DNA of 28,279 bases from CAZBME01 sp964645835 (GTDB lineage: Bacteria > Desulfobacterota > Syntrophia > Syntrophales > UBA8958), in NCBI GenBank assembly GCA_964645835.1, contig CAZYDG010000002.1, positions 1 through 28,279 on the forward strand. The letters are read 5' to 3'. The notes beneath the pieces are model-generated. The model saw only the letters and a program-made list of their open reading frames with translations, did no database searches and was not told the DNA's origin. Positions 1 to 7,146 of the stretch are shown here, piece by piece. Made by a program: the position numbers and the translations under genes. Positions within the stretch are counted from its first letter, which is position 1. Every line of letters starts with the position of its first letter.

Positions 1-63
1 CTCCGAATATACCTCTTCAAATCGCATCCTCCGGATCTCCTGTAGCATCTCCGTCTGTCGCAT
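1..63 (-). CDS. Transposase, N-terminal 21 codons (runs off window)
   Basis: The minus strand from 63 encodes a peptide starting MRQTEMLQEIRRMRFEEVY, open to the window edge. A near-ideal Shine-Dalgarno (GGAGGTGAT on the minus strand, about 66-75) precedes the ATG. The MRFEEVY start resembles, from memory, transposases of the ISNCY-type family whose N-terminus leads into a helix-turn-helix. Only the beginning is visible, so family and intactness cannot be decided. The repeated motifs just upstream (88-149) fit an IS end. The gene is transcribed away from the PHA operon. Confidence 0.6.
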   Translation of the reverse strand, partial: MRQTEMLQEIRRMRFEEVYSE

Positions 64-150
64 CGATCACCTCCATAGGTGATCTTAACAAACCGGACAG
101 ATTGTGTGCTACAAACCGGACATATCACGTACTCCCAACAAAGCAGACAT
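64..150. mobile_element. Terminal region of an insertion sequence with three 12-bp repeats
   Basis: Two exact copies of ACAAACCGGACA lie at 88-99 and 111-122. A third copy with two mismatches (ACAAAGCAGACA) lies at 138-149. All three are in the same direction and 23-27 bp apart, directly upstream of the transposase start. Repeated sites of this kind are typical transposase-binding sites at IS ends. Read on the minus strand the outermost repeat begins TGTCTGC, so the IS tip is probably near 149; the exact border is inferred. Confidence 0.5.
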
Positions 151-156
151 TGAGGG

Positions 157-185
157 TTGACAAAAATGAGTTGTCACATTATTGT
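157..185 (+). promoter_or_regulatory. Sigma70-type promoter of the PHA operon
   Basis: TTGACA (157-162) and TATTGT (180-185) are separated by exactly 17 bp, placing transcription start near 192, about 94 nt before phaE. The -35 box lies only about 8 bp from the presumed IS border. Confidence 0.6.
158..176. promoter_or_regulatory. Inverted repeat in the PHA promoter spacer (candidate operator)
   Basis: TGACAA (158-163) and TTGTCA (171-176) form a perfect 6-bp inverted repeat with a 7-bp centre, overlapping the -35 box and spacer. The position suits a repressor site. The binding protein is unknown; PhaR, encoded nearby, is only one candidate. Confidence 0.35.
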
Positions 186-285
186 AATAACCAAATACTG
201 GTTTTTTTGGCTGAATAGCTGTTCGGGTCATTTCCACATTTCTTCAACTTCTATCGTTTGCTGAAAAGAAAAGAGGTTATTTCTT

Positions 286-1188
286 ATGGGTGAAGGCATG
301 CAGGATAAATCAGCTATGGGGAACCTTATGGCTGACATATTGAAATCATCGGGCCTCCTCTTGGAATCGGCAATGAAACAAGGGCCTGTCGCTTCCGCCG
401 CTTCATCTGAAGATGGCAATGGAAAAAAGAACCGATATCTCGATTCCATCGAAAACACAATCAACCGCTGGCAATCCATTTCTTCCACTCTGAATGATCC
501 CAATATGGCCGATGCCATTCTTAAAGGCCTCAACACCCTGCCGGAATTCTACATGACCCTGGCAAAAACGGGCTGGGAGGCGTCGGTGCGCCTTCAAAAG
601 CAGGTTATGGAAAAGGCGAGCAAGATCGGCAAAAAGACGGAAGCCTATAACTTCGACAATCTGGAGCAGGATTTGTTCAAGGCCTGGAAGGAGATCTACG
701 AAGAAGAATTCCGGCAATATTTCAATATCCCCCAACTGGGGCTGATGCGCTTCCATCAGGAGCGATTCAACCGTTTCCTGGATCAAACGAATCTTCTTCA
801 GGCAACCTTGTCCGAATTTATATTTATCCTCTATCTGCCTATCGAAAAATCCTTTAAGGTGTTTCAGGATCAGATCGAGCAGATGTATCAGGAGGGCAGG
901 CTGCCGGACAAGGCAAAAGAGTACTACAATATTTGGCTGAAGATCCTGGAAGGTCATTATATGACCCTTTTCAAGTCTTCGGAGTACTTAAGCGCCCTCC
1001 AGGCGACTCTGAGGCAACTGGAGGCATATACCGATGCAAAGAATACATTCCTCGAGGATATCCTGCAAAGCCTGCCCATACCGACGAACAAGGATATGGA
1101 CAACATGTACAAGGAGCTTTATCTCTTGAAAAAACAGGTCAAGACCCTGGAAAAAAAGGTCAAGGATCTGGAAGCGCGTAATGCTTAA
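286..1188 (+). CDS. phaE: Class III PHA synthase subunit PhaE
   Basis: A 300-aa hydrophilic helical protein lacking any hydrolase motif, encoded directly upstream of a class III PhaC. PhaE forms a complex with PhaC at the surface of nascent granules and is needed for full polymerase activity. The C-terminal 30 residues (about 271-300) are a lysine/leucine heptad segment, likely a coiled coil. The length is somewhat below what I recall for classical PhaE (about 350-400 aa). The start at 286 follows an AAGAGG element 10-15 nt upstream, and a second in-frame ATG lies at 298. Identification rests on synteny plus overall character rather than a catalytic motif. Confidence 0.85.
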   Translation: MGEGMQDKSAMGNLMADILKSSGLLLESAMKQGPVASAASSEDGNGKKNRYLDSIENTINRWQSISSTLNDPNMADAILKGLNTLPEFYMTLAKTGWEASVRLQKQVMEKASKIGKKTEAYNFDNLEQDLFKAWKEIYEEEFRQYFNIPQLGLMRFHQERFNRFLDQTNLLQATLSEFIFILYLPIEKSFKVFQDQIEQMYQEGRLPDKAKEYYNIWLKILEGHYMTLFKSSEYLSALQATLRQLEAYTDAKNTFLEDILQSLPIPTNKDMDNMYKELYLLKKQVKTLEKKVKDLEARNA

Positions 1189-1224
1189 CACAGGACAGAC
1201 TGGAGACAAGGGAGGTAGACACAA

Positions 1225-2490
1225 ATGGAGCAGTCGAAAGTTTTCCTAGACCTGATTCGTTCCAATTTGGCCGCCGAGGCCGAAAAAGCACAGGACACGG
1301 TCAGCAAGGCATCAGAAGTTCTTCTCGGGCCTTTGTCATCGGACTTGGCCACGACTCCGTACGATGTCGTTTATGAGGAGGACCGGGTCAAATTAAAACA
1401 CTACCGTACGCCAGGGGATCACAAATTCAAGACACCCCTCCTGGTTACTTATGCCTTAATCAATCGGGAGACGATGCTCGATCTTCAGTCGGACCGCAGT
1501 GTGGTCAAGACCTTTATCAATAACGGTATCGATCTTTACATGATCGACTGGGGCTATCCGACCCGAAAGGAACGTTTCCAGACCATTGACGACCATGTAA
1601 ACGGCTACATGGACAATGTCGTTGATTACATTCGTGACGCCACCGGAGTTGACAAGATAAACCTTATGGGCATATGCATGGGTGGGACCTTCAGCGTCAT
1701 TTATACCGCTTTGCATCCGGAAAAAGTCCGGAACCTCATCACGACGGTGACACCCTCAAGTTTCGATAATGACAAGGGTCTTCTCCATGTCTGGATGAAA
1801 TCCATCGATGTCGATCACCTCGTAGATACCTATGGGAACCTTTCGGGTGACGTTATGAATTTTGGTTTCCTCCTGCTCAATCCGGCCCGGCTGATGCTCG
1901 ATAAGTATGTCGGGTTTTTCGAGAATATGGGCAATCGTTCATTTGTTGAAAATTTTGTCCGCATGGAAAAATGGATCTTCGATAGCCCCGATCTTCCCGG
2001 CGAGACTTTCCGCCAATTCGTCACGGATTTTTACCAGAAGAACCTTTTGATCCAGAGCAAGCTCCATATCGGCGGCAAACGTGTGGATTTGAAGAAAATC
2101 ACCGTGCCGGTCCTTAATTTCTACGGGCAATACGATCATCTGGTGCCTCCGGAGGCCTGCAACCAATTAACCCAGAATGTGGGCAGCAAGGATGTGGAGG
2201 ATATCTGCCTGGATACGGGCCATATCGGCATTTATGTCAGTTCCAAATGCCAGCGTGAATTTGCACCGAAAATCGTCCGATGGCTCCACGAAAGAGACGG
2301 GGGCGATGTCAAGGTCAAAGAGGCAGAAAAGGTCAAAGACACCGCAACGGAAAAAGAGGCGGCGGCGCCCTCCAAACCTGTGGGAATGCGCATCAAAAAG
2401 CCGTCCCGGACGCCAAAGGGAAAAGAAACCGGCAAACGGGTCGGCGGCGTCAAACCATCATTAAACCAGATCATACAGAACACTATATAA
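1225..2490 (+). CDS. phaC: Class III PHA synthase catalytic subunit PhaC
   Basis: Polymerises (R)-3-hydroxyacyl-CoA into PHA. This is an alpha/beta-hydrolase-fold protein with the lipase-like box GICMGG, placing the nucleophile at Cys151; Asp304 (GQYDHLVPP) and His333 (TGHIG) complete the expected triad. These positions are close to the C149/D302/H331 known for Allochromatium PhaC. At 421 aa it is longer than typical class III PhaC (about 355 aa) because of a charged, Lys/Pro/Ala-rich tail from about residue 360 to the end. GGGAGG, about 9 nt before the ATG, supports the start. It lies 36 bp after phaE in the same operon. Confidence 0.96.
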   Translation: MEQSKVFLDLIRSNLAAEAEKAQDTVSKASEVLLGPLSSDLATTPYDVVYEEDRVKLKHYRTPGDHKFKTPLLVTYALINRETMLDLQSDRSVVKTFINNGIDLYMIDWGYPTRKERFQTIDDHVNGYMDNVVDYIRDATGVDKINLMGICMGGTFSVIYTALHPEKVRNLITTVTPSSFDNDKGLLHVWMKSIDVDHLVDTYGNLSGDVMNFGFLLLNPARLMLDKYVGFFENMGNRSFVENFVRMEKWIFDSPDLPGETFRQFVTDFYQKNLLIQSKLHIGGKRVDLKKITVPVLNFYGQYDHLVPPEACNQLTQNVGSKDVEDICLDTGHIGIYVSSKCQREFAPKIVRWLHERDGGDVKVKEAEKVKDTATEKEAAAPSKPVGMRIKKPSRTPKGKETGKRVGGVKPSLNQIIQNTI

Positions 2491-2524
2491 AAGGATATAA
2501 TAACCTTACAGAGGGGGAAGCAGT

Positions 2525-3571
2525 ATGCCTGAAATGACTCAGTATTATAAAATAATCAGCAACATCAGCGAAGCATTCGGAACCACCAAAGACATGGATG
2601 CCTTGCTTAAACTGATCGTGGAAAGCGCTAAAGATACAATGAAAGCCAAGGCAGCGTGCCTGTTTCTTGCCGATGAGACAAAACAGCAATATCAGCCTGT
2701 GGCACAGGTTGGACTCTCGCCTAATTACATCCATATCGAAACCGATCGGGCAGCCAAAATAAATCCGGCCCTGCGAACGGGCGGCTATCTTTATTATGCC
2801 GACGCCATGACGGATCCCCGCCTGGAAAACCGTGATGTGAAAAAGGCGGAAGGTATCGGCTCCATTCTCGTCATTCCTTGCCTGATCAAGGGAAATCTCA
2901 TTGCCATCCTGGCGCTTTATACTGCAAAGAAACGGGAATTTTCTCAGAACGAGATCGATTTTCTAAAGATATTGGCGGAACAAGGCGGTTTGGCCATACA
3001 AAACGCCCGGCTCGTTGAGAGCCTCCGGCAGAACACACAGATGTTTTCCTCCCTGGCGGCCACCATCGCCTCCAGTCTGGACATCAAGACCATCCTGCAA
3101 ACCCTTACGGAAGAGGTCTCCAAGTCTCTTGGCGTCAAGGCTGCCACCATACGCCTTCTGAATGACGAACGGACGATGCTGCAACTGGTGGCCTCCTACG
3201 GTTTAAGTGAAAAGTATCTCGACAAGATGGTCGTATCGGCAGAAAAGAGTATCACGGACGCCCTGAACGGCAAGCCGGTCATGATTGTCGATGTGGCAGC
3301 GGATAAGACGGTGAGGCGGAAAAAGGAAAAGCAGGAGGAGGGCATTCTATCGCTCCTTTCCATTCCTATCAAGGCACGGGAAGAAGTCATTGGGATATTG
3401 AGGCTGTATAGCGCGACACTGCGGGAATTTACAAGTGACGAAATAATGCTTGTGACAGCGCTGGCCAACCTTGGGGGGCTGGCGATTCAGAATGCCGGGC
3501 TGTACCTGATGCTGCAGAGCGATCTCAAGGAGATGAAAGAGGCATCCTGGACGTATAAGAGCTGGTTTTAA
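2525..3571 (+). CDS. Tandem GAF-domain sensor protein without output domain
   Basis: A 348-aa protein with two GAF domains, about residues 25-160 and 185-325. Each ends in a near-identical helix (LAEQGGLAIQNA and LANLGGLAIQNA), suggesting an internal duplication. GAF domains bind small ligands such as cyclic nucleotides, 2-oxo acids or tetrapyrroles. No kinase, cyclase, GGDEF or HTH segment follows, so it must act by protein contact or be a pure ligand sensor. GAGGGGAAGC precedes the ATG. Located 34 bp after phaC and before phaJ, it is probably cotranscribed with PHA synthesis genes. The ligand cannot be told from sequence. Confidence 0.88.
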   Translation: MPEMTQYYKIISNISEAFGTTKDMDALLKLIVESAKDTMKAKAACLFLADETKQQYQPVAQVGLSPNYIHIETDRAAKINPALRTGGYLYYADAMTDPRLENRDVKKAEGIGSILVIPCLIKGNLIAILALYTAKKREFSQNEIDFLKILAEQGGLAIQNARLVESLRQNTQMFSSLAATIASSLDIKTILQTLTEEVSKSLGVKAATIRLLNDERTMLQLVASYGLSEKYLDKMVVSAEKSITDALNGKPVMIVDVAADKTVRRKKEKQEEGILSLLSIPIKAREEVIGILRLYSATLREFTSDEIMLVTALANLGGLAIQNAGLYLMLQSDLKEMKEASWTYKSWF

Positions 3572-3631
3572 AAGCGTATTTTAGCAATCACAATGAATTG
3601 ATTATACAAGTGGGGAAAGGAAGGGATTGAA

Positions 3632-4063
3632 ATGATCGGTAAAACGATGGATCAAATAGCGATGGGAGATTCGGCGGAATTATCAAAAACCGTTACGGAA
3701 ACGGATGTTTATTTGTATGCCGGCATTACCGGGGACTTCAATCCGGCCCATATCAACGAAACCTATGCAGCACAGACGTTTTTCAAATCCCGTATCGCCC
3801 ACGGCATGCTTACAGGGGGGTTCATCTCCGCAGTGCTTGGCACGATGCTGCCCGGGCCGGGAACTATTTATCTTCGTCAGGAAATTAATTTTCTGGCCCC
3901 GGTCCGTTTTGGGGACACCATAACAGCCAGAATAGAAGTCATTGAAAGGGATATAGAAAAAAACCGTCTTCGCCTGCGAACGACCTGCACCAACCAGGAT
4001 GGGAAGAAAGTGGTTGACGGCGAGGCCCTTGTGAGTCCGCCGAAGGCCGCCAAGAAGGCTTGA
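3632..4063 (+). CDS. phaJ: MaoC-type (R)-specific enoyl-CoA hydratase
   Basis: A 143-aa hot-dog-fold hydratase. The hydratase-2 motif AGITGDFNPAH supplies the catalytic Asp35 and His40. PhaJ converts trans-2-enoyl-CoA from beta-oxidation into (R)-3-hydroxyacyl-CoA, the monomer used by PhaC. Its place as the last gene of the phaE-phaC operon supports that role over a general MaoC function. AAGGAAGGG lies upstream of the ATG. Other MaoC proteins such as phosphate acetyltransferase-linked forms look similar, so the symbol rests on context. Confidence 0.88.
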   Translation: MIGKTMDQIAMGDSAELSKTVTETDVYLYAGITGDFNPAHINETYAAQTFFKSRIAHGMLTGGFISAVLGTMLPGPGTIYLRQEINFLAPVRFGDTITARIEVIERDIEKNRLRLRTTCTNQDGKKVVDGEALVSPPKAAKKA

Positions 4064-4284
4064 CAAGTTCCTCCCCCTGCACCCCCTCCAGAGGGGGACA
4101 ACACCAAAACTGTCCCCCGCAGGCGGATACCGTGAAGGGTTGACAGCTTATTTCATTGTAGGGTGGAACAAGCGAAGCGGTTCCACCGGCGGCGGATGGT
4201 GGATGCGCTTCGCTTCATCCACCCTACAGCGCTAAACCCTCCGGATTCCCGTTTCACGGGAATGACGGGGAAACGAAGTGGTAA
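4064..4284. repeat. Gene-free gap with GC-rich hairpin and repeat debris
   Basis: Between the converging phaJ and coiled-coil genes. 4082-4097 is a CCCCCT/AGGGGG hairpin, and 4116-4131 resembles an internal part of the 200-bp repeat (TGTCCCCCGCAGGCGG). The 70-bp palindromic repeat at 4158-4227 is listed separately. No terminator with a clear T-tract was seen. Confidence 0.5.
4158..4227. repeat. 70-bp palindromic repeat, family A copy 1
   Basis: Outer arms GTAGGGTGGA and TCCACCCTAC match perfectly; inner arms AAGCGAAGCG and CGCTTCGCTT also match perfectly, separated from the outer arms by an AC/CA mismatch. Each half can instead fold alone (GGAAC...GTTCC; GGATG...CATCC). Copies 2 and 3 are at 7050-7115 and 16614-16680. 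TTTCATTG precedes both copies 1 and 2. Confidence 0.9.
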
Positions 4285-4788
4285 TTAATGCTTTTTCTTG
4301 GACGAAGAATCGCTTTTCTTTTCGAAGACGATGCCCAGGTTATTCATCAAAGCTTGAAACTCTGCCTGCTGCTTGGATAAAAGACCCTGTAGTTCTTTCG
4401 TTGTGGCAAAGGCATCATCCTGCCTTTCCCCCAGTAGCATCCTCAATTGCTTGATCGTCAGTTCCTGTTCGCCGACCCTTTTTTCCAAAGCATCATATTT
4501 AGCGGAAAGAGCATCATAATCTTCCTTGGTAACCAGCCCCCAGATTGAAAGGACCTGCCGAAAGGATGTCTGAAAGTTATCCCGGCTTTTTTCCCATGCA
4601 CTTGTACTGTTAGAGTGATATTCGGTTTTTTTGTCCAAACCGTATATATTCCGGAACAGGGTTCTCATGGATTCATAACCATCCATACCCTGACGGAACA
4701 GGGAGTTCATTTCTTCAATCTGTTTTTGACCTTTGGCCACATTCAAGAATAACTGTCCCCAAAATTCAAAGAAATCTCGATCTATCAT
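4285..4788 (-). CDS. Coiled-coil protein of the PHA cluster, phasin-like
   Basis: A 167-aa hydrophilic protein. The N-terminal half is helical with aromatic residues (IDRDFFEFWGQLF). Residues about 90-145 form heptad-rich coiled coil after a WGLVTKEDYDAL segment, and the tail is Ser/Lys-rich (KKSDSSSKKKH). This organisation recalls granule-associated proteins and PhaE/PhaR-type synthase subunits, but no signature proves it. It is co-directional with the two phasins upstream, and a strong AGGAGGAGG precedes its ATG. A granule or synthase-accessory role is inferred from context only. Confidence 0.8.
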   Translation of the reverse strand: MIDRDFFEFWGQLFLNVAKGQKQIEEMNSLFRQGMDGYESMRTLFRNIYGLDKKTEYHSNSTSAWEKSRDNFQTSFRQVLSIWGLVTKEDYDALSAKYDALEKRVGEQELTIKQLRMLLGERQDDAFATTKELQGLLSKQQAEFQALMNNLGIVFEKKSDSSSKKKH

Positions 4789-4942
4789 GTATCCTCCTCC
4801 TGTAGATAGGAGAAACTATCATTAAATGATCGTCAATTCCCCGGCAGTTCACCCGGGCATCGGATTACCTGTCGGGGAAAGACCAGAGGTTTTCACCGCA
4901 CACAACGTAAGTAAAGAGTAAAGGGAGATTGAAGAATATGCC

Positions 4943-5209
4943 TTATTTTTCGGAGGCTCCAAAATATTCTTCCATTTTCTTGTAGCCTTCATCAATTTTG
5001 GCCTTGAACTCTTCAGGGCCGTTTTTACAAGTTTTAAGCCATTCCGCGACAGCTTTTCTGCCTTCTTCGGGGAACCACTTGTTCTGATCAAGCCAGAGAT
5101 TGAACATCTTGTCGGTCTGGTCCTGCATTACCGTCATGGCGCCAAAGGTTTTCTCGACGGCCGTCTTGTTGAAATCAAACATCTGTTTCATCATTTGTTT
5201 TGGATCCAT
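4943..5209 (-). CDS. Small phasin, paralogue 2
   Basis: An 88-aa protein starting MDPKQMMKQMFDFNKTAVEK. The reading frame stays open upstream, but AGGAGAG 5-7 nt before 5209 fixes this start. It shares a clear pattern with the neighbouring 102-aa protein (FDF.K.....TF.AM, then Q.QT..M, then W.P.EGRKA..EW.KT.K.G). Phasins coat PHA granules and control their number and surface. The segment with alternating aromatic/hydrophobic and charged residues fits an amphipathic helix bundle. It lies 16 bp after paralogue 1, so is probably cotranscribed. Confidence 0.85.
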   Translation of the reverse strand: MDPKQMMKQMFDFNKTAVEKTFGAMTVMQDQTDKMFNLWLDQNKWFPEEGRKAVAEWLKTCKNGPEEFKAKIDEGYKKMEEYFGASEK

Positions 5210-5225
5210 TTTAACTCTCCTTTCG

Positions 5226-5534
5226 TTACTTTGTTTTGGCTGTTGTTTTGACCTTAGTATCCTTGTCCTTATTGAAGGTCGTAAAAAATTCTTCCACCTT
5301 TTTGAAACTATCGTCAACCGAGTTTTTGAAATCCGATCGGCCTGTTTTGTAGGTTTTGACCCACTCGTTAATGGCCTTCCGACCCTCATCAGGCACCCAG
5401 GTTGACTGCTCCAGGAACATGTTTACCATTCTCTCCGTCTGTTCCTGAAGAATCGACATCGCATTAAAGGTGTTGTCGAATGTGGCCTTGTGAAAATCAA
5501 TCATCTGCTTGGCAACTTTTCCTTGTTCCATCAT
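5226..5534 (-). CDS. Small phasin, paralogue 1
   Basis: A 102-aa protein, first gene behind a consensus promoter. It shares with its downstream neighbour the W.P.EGRKA..EW.KT.K.G motif (here WVPDEGRKAINEWVKTYKTG) and adds a Lys/Thr-rich tail (KDKDTKVKTTAKTK). The start is at 5534 or at the adjacent ATG 5531; GGAGGT lies 6 nt upstream of 5534. Assigned as phasin from length, motif, tandem duplication and position beside phaR-type and pha synthase genes. Expected to be a dominant granule-surface protein given promoter strength. Confidence 0.85.
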   Translation of the reverse strand: MMEQGKVAKQMIDFHKATFDNTFNAMSILQEQTERMVNMFLEQSTWVPDEGRKAINEWVKTYKTGRSDFKNSVDDSFKKVEEFFTTFNKDKDTKVKTTAKTK

Positions 5535-5590
5535 GACCTTACCTCCTTCTCTATTTTTATCTTTCTGAAGACGCCTATTTTGTATAGGCT

Positions 5591-5618
5591 ATTATACGAA
5601 GGATTTTAAGTTTGTCAA
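5591..5618 (-). promoter_or_regulatory. Near-consensus sigma70 promoter of the phasin operon
   Basis: On the minus strand TTGACA (5618-5613) and TATAAT (5596-5591) both match consensus exactly, with a 16-bp spacer. The predicted start near 5584 gives a leader of about 50 nt. This is the strongest promoter match in the window. Confidence 0.8.
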
Positions 5619-5628
5619 GGCCATTTTG

Positions 5629-5639
5629 TTGCAATGCAA
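5629..5639. promoter_or_regulatory. Palindrome TTGCAATGCAA upstream of the phasin -35 box
   Basis: An 11-bp palindrome centred at 5634, 10 bp upstream of the phasin -35 and between the divergent phasin and phaR genes. GCA/TGC-containing palindromes are known targets of PhaR-type regulators in other bacteria. Assignment as a PhaR site here is inference. Confidence 0.45.
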
Positions 5640-5672
5640 AATAAATTATTTACTGTTTAAATTACCTCGAGT

Positions 5673-5711
5673 TCTTTAAAATGTATAATAATATAAATAT
5701 GATTTTAAAGA
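5673..5711. promoter_or_regulatory. 10-bp inverted repeat with -10-like element before phaR
   Basis: TCTTTAAAAT (5673-5682) and ATTTTAAAGA (5702-5711) are perfect inverted repeats around an AT-rich centre that contains TATAAT at 5684-5689. No convincing -35 is seen. It could be an autoregulatory operator over the phaR promoter or a leader hairpin. Confidence 0.35.
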
Positions 5712-5810
5712 GCAGCTCTGTTTATCTTTTTGTAACTTATGTTTGATAAATATTTTATATTGCGCTATATCATAAACAGGACCGCATCAATCGCAATGAG
5801 GATATGGCAT

Positions 5811-6281
5811 ATGGACAAGATACTGGTCTACAAGAAGTATGGTAACCGCCGTTTGTACGATACGGAAAAGAGCAGCTATGTAACCCTGGACGATATCGCC
5901 CATGTAATCCGCGACGGCCGTCAAGTGCAGATAGTGGATGCCAAGACAAAAGAAGATGTAACGTCTTTTATTCTGACACAGATACTCCTTGAGGCGTCGC
6001 GAAACAAGAATTTTCTTATGCCTGTCCCCCTTTTGCATTTGCTTATCCAATCCAGCGGCAATCTTTTAAATGAGTTCTTTCAAAATTATCTGGAACAGAT
6101 CATCAAAAACTATATGGCCTACCAATCCGTAACGGATCAGCAATTTAAAAAGTGGTTGGACATCAGGACATCTTATCCGAATATGCCTTCATTTTCGTCC
6201 ATAATGGATTTATTCCCCAATCTGAGCCCGCCGTTTACAGAAGAAAAAGATAAACCGGACCGAACACCACGAAAATCTTGA
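5811..6281 (+). CDS. phaR: PHA synthesis regulator, PHB_acc_N DNA-binding family
   Basis: A 156-aa protein beginning MDKILVYKKYGNRRLYDTEK, the hallmark of the PHB/PHA accumulation regulator N-terminal domain (about residues 4-62). The PHB_acc region follows (about 63-105), then a Pro/Lys-rich tail. PhaR represses phasin genes and itself, and is titrated off DNA by PHA granules. The frame is open from 5739, but GAGGA upstream of 5811 and the family's usual N-terminus favour this start. It is divergent from the phasin operon, sharing a regulatory region with two palindromes. It should not be confused with the unrelated class IV synthase subunit also called PhaR. Confidence 0.93.
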   Translation: MDKILVYKKYGNRRLYDTEKSSYVTLDDIAHVIRDGRQVQIVDAKTKEDVTSFILTQILLEASRNKNFLMPVPLLHLLIQSSGNLLNEFFQNYLEQIIKNYMAYQSVTDQQFKKWLDIRTSYPNMPSFSSIMDLFPNLSPPFTEEKDKPDRTPRKS

Positions 6282-6323
6282 CAACAGAGTACGCTTACCG
6301 TACGATTCCAAGGTTAAGATTGA

Positions 6324-6779
6324 GTGGAATCCCCGGAAGAGGAAATGCCTGAAGAAATGATGGAAGAAAAGTTCTCAAAGAAAATCGTTATCCATTATAC
6401 TGCTGACAATGTGGACCAGCCCATTATTTATGAGTTGGTAAAGCGCCACGACCTGGTCTTCAATATACTAAAGGCTCGTATCTATCCCCGGCGGGAGGGT
6501 GTCATCGTCCTGGAGTTGATCGGCTCAAAAGACAATTTTGATCAAGGCATCCGCTATCTAAAGGAAAAAGGCCTGAAGGTCGAACCCCTTTCCAAGAATG
6601 TTATCCAAAACACGGACAAGTGTGTATATTGCGGAGCCTGCACGGCTTTTTGTCCGACGACGGCCCTGTCTTTCGATAAGGAAACCATGAGAGTTTGTTT
6701 CAATGTCGAGAAGTGCAACGGCTGCGAACTCTGTGTGACTGCATGCCCGGTTAGGGCAATGGAAGTCAACCTGCTATAG
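6324..6779 (+). CDS. NIL-domain ferredoxin (two 4Fe-4S clusters)
   Basis: A 151-aa protein. An acidic N-terminus is followed by a NIL domain (about 18-90; the small ACT-like ligand-binding fold also found at the C-terminus of methionine importer ATPases). A ferredoxin domain with CVYCGACTAFCP and CNGCELCVTACP completes it, giving two 4Fe-4S clusters. In methanogens a NIL-ferredoxin partners a DUF39 protein in homocysteine synthesis; no DUF39 gene is present here, so that role is only a possibility. The start may be GTG 6324 or ATG 6345, 6357 or 6360, because no Shine-Dalgarno is decisive. A decayed 200-bp repeat begins 2-3 bp after its stop. Confidence 0.88.
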   Translation: MESPEEEMPEEMMEEKFSKKIVIHYTADNVDQPIIYELVKRHDLVFNILKARIYPRREGVIVLELIGSKDNFDQGIRYLKEKGLKVEPLSKNVIQNTDKCVYCGACTAFCPTTALSFDKETMRVCFNVEKCNGCELCVTACPVRAMEVNLL

Positions 6780-6845
6780 TCAGTTCTGTTGAAAAACGTC
6801 CATCCCAAGCTTTCACGGGGAACCCCCCCCCTGCACTCTGAGACT
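6780..6845. repeat. Decayed left part of the 200-bp repeat (family B)
   Basis: CAGTTCTGTTGAAAAACGTC begins 2-3 bp after the ferredoxin stop and matches the left end of the complete copies. It then diverges into a C-rich tract. The orientation relative to the upstream gene is the same as in the other copies. Confidence 0.6.
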
Positions 6846-6883
6846 GTGGCGTAATTTAGAGTTTTTTCTAAGCGATTTGAATG

Positions 6884-6966
6884 TAGCGCAGGACTTTAGT
6901 CCTGCTGATGCTGCTTAATATTAACACCTTAATCAAAACCGCAGACCTAAAGGTCTGGACTACAGC
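6884..6966. repeat. Paired short palindromes (GCAGGACTTTAGTCCTGC type)
   Basis: GCAGGACTTTAGTCCTGC is a perfect palindrome around 6886-6904. About 45 bp later GCAGACCTAAAGGTCTGG forms a second, similar hairpin followed by ACTACA. Related paired palindromes occur as dispersed repeats in many bacteria. No coding potential is convincing in 6780-7146. Confidence 0.6.
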
Positions 6967-7049
6967 AAATTGGATGCAGCAAATATTTGAATCACGACAC
7001 AGTCTCCCCTCCCAGAGGAGACACGTCTACTGCGTTACGTCATTTCATT

Positions 7050-7115
7050 GCAGGGTGGAACAGCGAAGCGGTTCCGCCGGCGGATGGTGGATGCGCTCCG
7101 CTTCATCCACCCTAC
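7050..7115. repeat. 66-bp palindromic repeat, family A copy 2
   Basis: Variant of the 4158-4227 element with a few substitutions and a shorter centre: left arm GCAGGGTGGA, right arm TCCACCCTAC. It is preceded by TTTCATTG as in copy 1, and lies just downstream of aat. Confidence 0.9.
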
Positions 7116-7146
7116 AGCTGAACATTTTTGAACAGCATGTCCCAAA

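Noticed and set aside
4840..4878. CCCCGGCAG/CTGTCGGGG stem-loop as terminator after the phasins
   Set aside because: The loop is long and no T-tract follows on the minus strand; kept only as a possible weak structure.
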